From positions 1-64,000 of the forward strand of contig JACRLI010000007.1 in the NCBI GenBank assembly GCA_016235265.1: a stretch of DNA of 64,000 bases. The letters run 5' to 3'. The notes beneath the pieces are model-generated. The model did not search any database. It was given only the letters and a program-made list of their open reading frames with translations, and was not told where the DNA came from. Shown in pieces: positions 61,104 through 64,000 of this stretch. Source of the DNA: Candidatus Eisenbacteria bacterium (GTDB lineage: Bacteria; Eisenbacteria; RBG-16-71-46; JACRLI01). A program made the translations under genes and the position numbers. The number at the start of each line of letters is the position of its first letter. The stretch's first letter is position 1.

Positions 61104-64000
61104 TCACCCGGCCAAAAGCAGGGGCAACAGTTTTCTGGCCGCGGCCAGCCCCGGCTTGCGGCGCACCCGCAGCGTCATGCGGGTCGGGTCGGAAGCGCTG
61201 AATTCCAAAGGGTATTCCCGGTCCTCGAACAGCCGGCGCAGCTCCTTCACCGGCCGGGGACGGGTCAGCTCCACCTCGAACCGGTCGCTCTCGACCACCA
61301 GCTGCGAGATGTCCCCGCCGGAGGCCTCCAGGCGCAGGCGCCGGAGCTCCAGCAGCGTGGCCGCGGGCGGGGGCGGCGGGCCGAAGCGGTCCTTCCACTC
61401 CTCCAGCAGCCGGTCCACTTCCTCCACCGAGCGGGCGTCGGCCAGCCGCTTGTACTGCGAGATCTTCTCGCTGGGTGGCACGTAGTCCTCGGGCAGGTAG
61501 GCCGGCAGGTCGGTGACCATGCGCGGCTCCACGCGCGACTCCAGCGGCTCGCCCTTGGCCTCGGCCATGGCCTCCTCGAGCATGCGGTTGTACATCTCGA
61601 AGCCCACGCCGGTGATAAAGCCGGTCTGGTCGGGGCCCAGCAGGTCGCCGGCACCGCGGATTTCCAGGTCCTTCATGGCGATCTTGAGCCCCGCGCCCAG
61701 CTCGTCGTAGTCCTCGATCACCTTCAGCCGCTTCTCGGCGGTCTCGGTGAGCACCCGCCGCTGCGGCACGGTGAGGTAGCAGTAGGCGCGGTGGTGCGAG
61801 CGCCCCACCCGTCCGCGCAGCTGGTAGAGCTGCGCCAGCCCCAGGTTCTCGGCGTGGTGCACCAGCAGCGTGTTCACGCTGGGGATGTCCAGGCCCGACT
61901 CCACGATCATGGTGCACACCAGGCAGTCGTAGCGCCGGTCCAGGAAGTCGAACATCACCTTCTCCAGCTGGTGCTCGTGCATCTGCCCGTGGGCCACCGC
62001 GAAACGGAGGTGCGGGACCAGCTTGCGCAGGAAGGTGGCGGTGGCGTCGATGGTCTCCACGCGGTTGTGCACGAAGAAGCTCTGCCCGCCGCGGTCGGCC
62101 TCGCGCAGCAGCGCGTCGGCCAGCAGCTCCGGGTTGAACTCCACCACCTCGGTGTGCACCGGCAGGCGGTCGCGCGGCGGGGTCTCGATGCGGCTCATGT
62201 CGCGCGCGCCCGAGAGCGCCAGGTTCAGCGTGCGCGGGATGGGCGTGGCAGTCAGGGTGAGCACGTCCACCAGCGTGCGCATGGTGCGCAGCTTCTCCTT
62301 GTGCGCCACCCCGAAGCGGTGCTCCTCGTCGATCACCACCAGGCCCAGGTCGCGGAACGCGACGTCCTTGCTCAGCAGCCGGTGCGTGCCGATGACGATG
62401 TCCACGTCGCCTTCCGAGAGCCGCCTCACCACCGTCTTTTGTTCGGCCGGGGTGCGGAAGCGCGACATCATCTCCACGCGCACCGGGAAGCCTGCCAGCC
62501 GCTCGGTGAAGGTGTTGAAGTGCTGCTGCGCGAGGATGGTGGTGGGCACCAGCACCGCCACCTGCTTGCCCCCCACCACCGCCTTGAGCGCCGCGCGCAC
62601 CGCCACCTCGGTCTTGCCGTAGCCCACGTCGCCGCACACCAGCCGGTCCATGGCGCGGGCCGACTCCATGTCCGCCTTCACCTCTTCCACCGCGCGCAGC
62701 TGATCGGGGGTCTCGTCGTAGATGAACGAAGCCTCGAGCTGGCGCTGCAGGTCCTCGTCCGGGCCGAACGCATGGCCGGGCAGCGCACGGCGGGCGGCGT
62801 AGGTGCGGATCAGCTGCGCGGCCATCTCCTGGACCGCCTTCTGGATCTTCGCCTTGGTGCGCTGCCAGTGCGCGGCGCCCAGCTTGTGCAGCGTGGGGAT
62901 GGCCGCTTCCTGGGCCTGGTACTTCTGCACCATGGACAGCTGCTCCACGGGCACGAACAGCTTGTCGCCACCGGAGTACTCCAGGCGCAGGCAGTCGGTC
63001 TCGTGGCCGTCGATCTCCAGGCGCTGCAGGCCGCGGTACACGCCGATGCCGTGATCCACGTGCACGATGTAGTCGCCCTCGGCCAGCGCCAGCAGGTCGC
63101 TGTAGGTGAGCCCGCCGCGGAACTTGCCGCGGCGCTGCCGCCGGCGATAGCGCGCGAAGATCTCGTGGTCGGTGAGCACCACCACGCCGGCCTCGTGCAG
63201 CGTGAACCCCGCGCTCCACACCGCGATGTCCAGGCGCACCGGGATGTTCTCCAGCAGCTCCTCCAGGCGCTCGCGCTGGCCGACGTTGTCGCAGAACACG
63301 CTCACGTCCCAGCCCTCGGCCAGGTAGGCGCGCAGCCGCTGCTTGAGCAGCTCGAGGTTGCGGCCGAACGACTCGGCGGCCTCGGTGCGGAAGGCCACCT
63401 CGGGCATGGAGCGGTGGCCGGCGGCGAGGCTGTCGTCGAAGAGCGCGCTCCGCTCCAGCAGCTGCCGCTCCAGCTCGGAGCCAGGCACGAACAGCGTGGC
63501 CGGGGGCGTGACCGGCGGCCACTCGCGCTGCGCCTCGCGATACATGAGGTCCACCTCGTCGGCGAACGCCTCGGCGCGGGCCCGCTGGCGCGACCAGTCC
63601 GTCACCAGCACGGTGGTCCCGGGCGGCAGGTAATCCAGGAACGGCACCATCGCCGGCTCGTACAGGCCCAGCAGGCGCTCCATGCCCTCGAACACGCGCT
63701 CCTCGCCCACCAGGTGGGCCAGCTCGTCGGAATGCTCACCCGGGTGCTTCGCCAGCTGCCCGAGCACGCGCGCCACGCGGTCGGGGTCGGGCACCAGCTC
63801 GCGTCGCGGCAGCAGCCGCGCGGTCTTGAGCTTCGAGGTGGAGCGCTGGGTCTGCGGATCGAAGTTGCGCAGCGAGACGATCTCGTCACCGTCCCACTCG
63901 ATGCGCAACGGATCGGTGTGGCCGCTGGCGAACACGTCCAGGATGCCGCCGCGGGCGCTCATCTCGCCGTGGCCGGACACCACCGGCTCGGCGCGGTAGC
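61104..64000 (-). CDS. mfd: Transcription-repair coupling factor Mfd (partial)
   Basis: About 965 codons; the N-terminus is beyond the right edge. Visible: RNAP-interaction (CarD-like) domain EGDYIVHVDHGIGVYRGLQR, RecG-like helicase with Walker A CGDVGYGKTEVAVRAAL, DEEHRFGVAHKE box, ESGLDIPSVNTLLVH, RGRVGRSHHRAYCYL and the TRCF C-terminal domain. Removes stalled RNA polymerase and recruits UvrA. Appears to head the surA-ftsEX-envC operon (34 bp to the lipoprotein). Confidence 0.96.
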   Translation of the reverse strand, partial: YRAEPVVSGHGEMSARGGILDVFASGHTDPLRIEWDGDEIVSLRNFDPQTQRSTSKLKTARLLPRRELVPDPDRVARVLGQLAKHPGEHSDELAHLVGEERVFEGMERLLGLYEPAMVPFLDYLPPGTTVLVTDWSRQRARAEAFADEVDLMYREAQREWPPVTPPATLFVPGSELERQLLERSALFDDSLAAGHRSMPEVAFRTEAAESFGRNLELLKQRLRAYLAEGWDVSVFCDNVGQRERLEELLENIPVRLDIAVWSAGFTLHEAGVVVLTDHEIFARYRRRQRRGKFRGGLTYSDLLALAEGDYIVHVDHGIGVYRGLQRLEIDGHETDCLRLEYSGGDKLFVPVEQLSMVQKYQAQEAAIPTLHKLGAAHWQRTKAKIQKAVQEMAAQLIRTYAARRALPGHAFGPDEDLQRQLEASFIYDETPDQLRAVEEVKADMESARAMDRLVCGDVGYGKTEVAVRAALKAVVGGKQVAVLVPTTILAQQHFNTFTERLAGFPVRVEMMSRFRTPAEQKTVVRRLSEGDVDIVIGTHRLLSKDVAFRDLGLVVIDEEHRFGVAHKEKLRTMRTLVDVLTLTATPIPRTLNLALSGARDMSRIETPPRDRLPVHTEVVEFNPELLADALLREADRGGQSFFVHNRVETIDATATFLRKLVPHLRFAVAHGQMHEHQLEKVMFDFLDRRYDCLVCTMIVESGLDIPSVNTLLVHHAENLGLAQLYQLRGRVGRSHHRAYCYLTVPQRRVLTETAEKRLKVIEDYDELGAGLKIAMKDLEIRGAGDLLGPDQTGFITGVGFEMYNRMLEEAMAEAKGEPLESRVEPRMVTDLPAYLPEDYVPPSEKISQYKRLADARSVEEVDRLLEEWKDRFGPPPPPAATLLELRRLRLEASGGDISQLVVESDRFEVELTRPRPVKELRRLFEDREYPLEFSASDPTRMTLRVRRKPGLAAARKLLPLLLAG

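Overview
The window is gene-dense, very GC-rich DNA (roughly 70 % by eye) with strongly GC3-biased codons, so nearly every real gene has long open shadow frames on the other strand. It encodes a diderm bacterium: MacAB-type efflux, an outer-membrane beta-barrel, lipoproteins with lipoboxes, SurA/PpiC chaperones and FtsEX-EnvC. A secreted Ig/NHL protein ending in a FlgD/T9SS-like domain, a PEP-CTERM protein, AddAB instead of RecBCD and a class II photolyase fit an uncultured FCB-type lineage such as Candidatus Eisenbacteria. That placement is an inference; no rRNA or other decisive marker is present.

Layout. 1-5.1 kb: macA-like adaptor plus split macB ATPase and permease, then a convergent MFS transporter. 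5.2-6.3 kb: two overlapping, catalytically degenerate signalling ATPase/kinase-like genes. 6.4-9.9 kb: a DUF2203 gene, then hsp20 and dnaK behind a sigma-54-like promoter with two upstream palindromes, ending in a strong terminator. 9.9-15.1 kb: a membrane protein with a 28-bp tandem duplication at its 3' end, a PEP-CTERM protein, an unusual HAD-HerA-like ATPase fusion, and a LuxR-type regulator lacking its phospho-acceptor Asp. 15.1-18.2 kb: an ABC-2 exporter with a SCO1-like protein. 18.2-25.0 kb: addB-addA. 25.1-25.3 kb: a nested inverted repeat with 33-bp perfect arms. 25.3-33.4 kb: a zinc-finger protein, three related lipoproteins, a beta-barrel protein, then ksgA-tatD-metG (read metG to ksgA). 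33.6-41.3 kb: a lipoprotein, a double GNAT, secreted proteins and an M48 protease. 41.3-49.9 kb: rmuC, class II photolyase, a thioredoxin/DsbD-alpha pair, ada, ricT and holB. 50.1-53.9 kb: an accessory patch with a TolB-like propeller, a glycosyltransferase, a decayed gene and a HEPN/nucleotidyltransferase module. 54.0-64.0 kb: an operon read from the right edge: mfd - ppiC - surA - S4 gene - pdxA - ftsE - ftsX - envC.

Regulation visible by eye includes several sigma-70 boxes with 17-bp spacing, three of them 6-8 nt from the start codon (leaderless mRNAs), one sigma-54-type promoter, paired operator palindromes in front of the HEPN/NTase module, and a family of GGGCAGGCA/TGCCTGCCC palindromes at the ends of convergent genes, often fused to the stop codons.

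The parts form three working groups: envelope assembly and division (surA/ppiC, ftsEX-envC, rmuC apart), genome maintenance (addAB, mfd, ada, photolyase, holB, rmuC), and envelope export/secretion. The most promising leads are the sigma-54-controlled hsp20-dnaK locus, the self-regulating HEPN/NTase pair, the HAD-HerA fusion, and the palindrome families.
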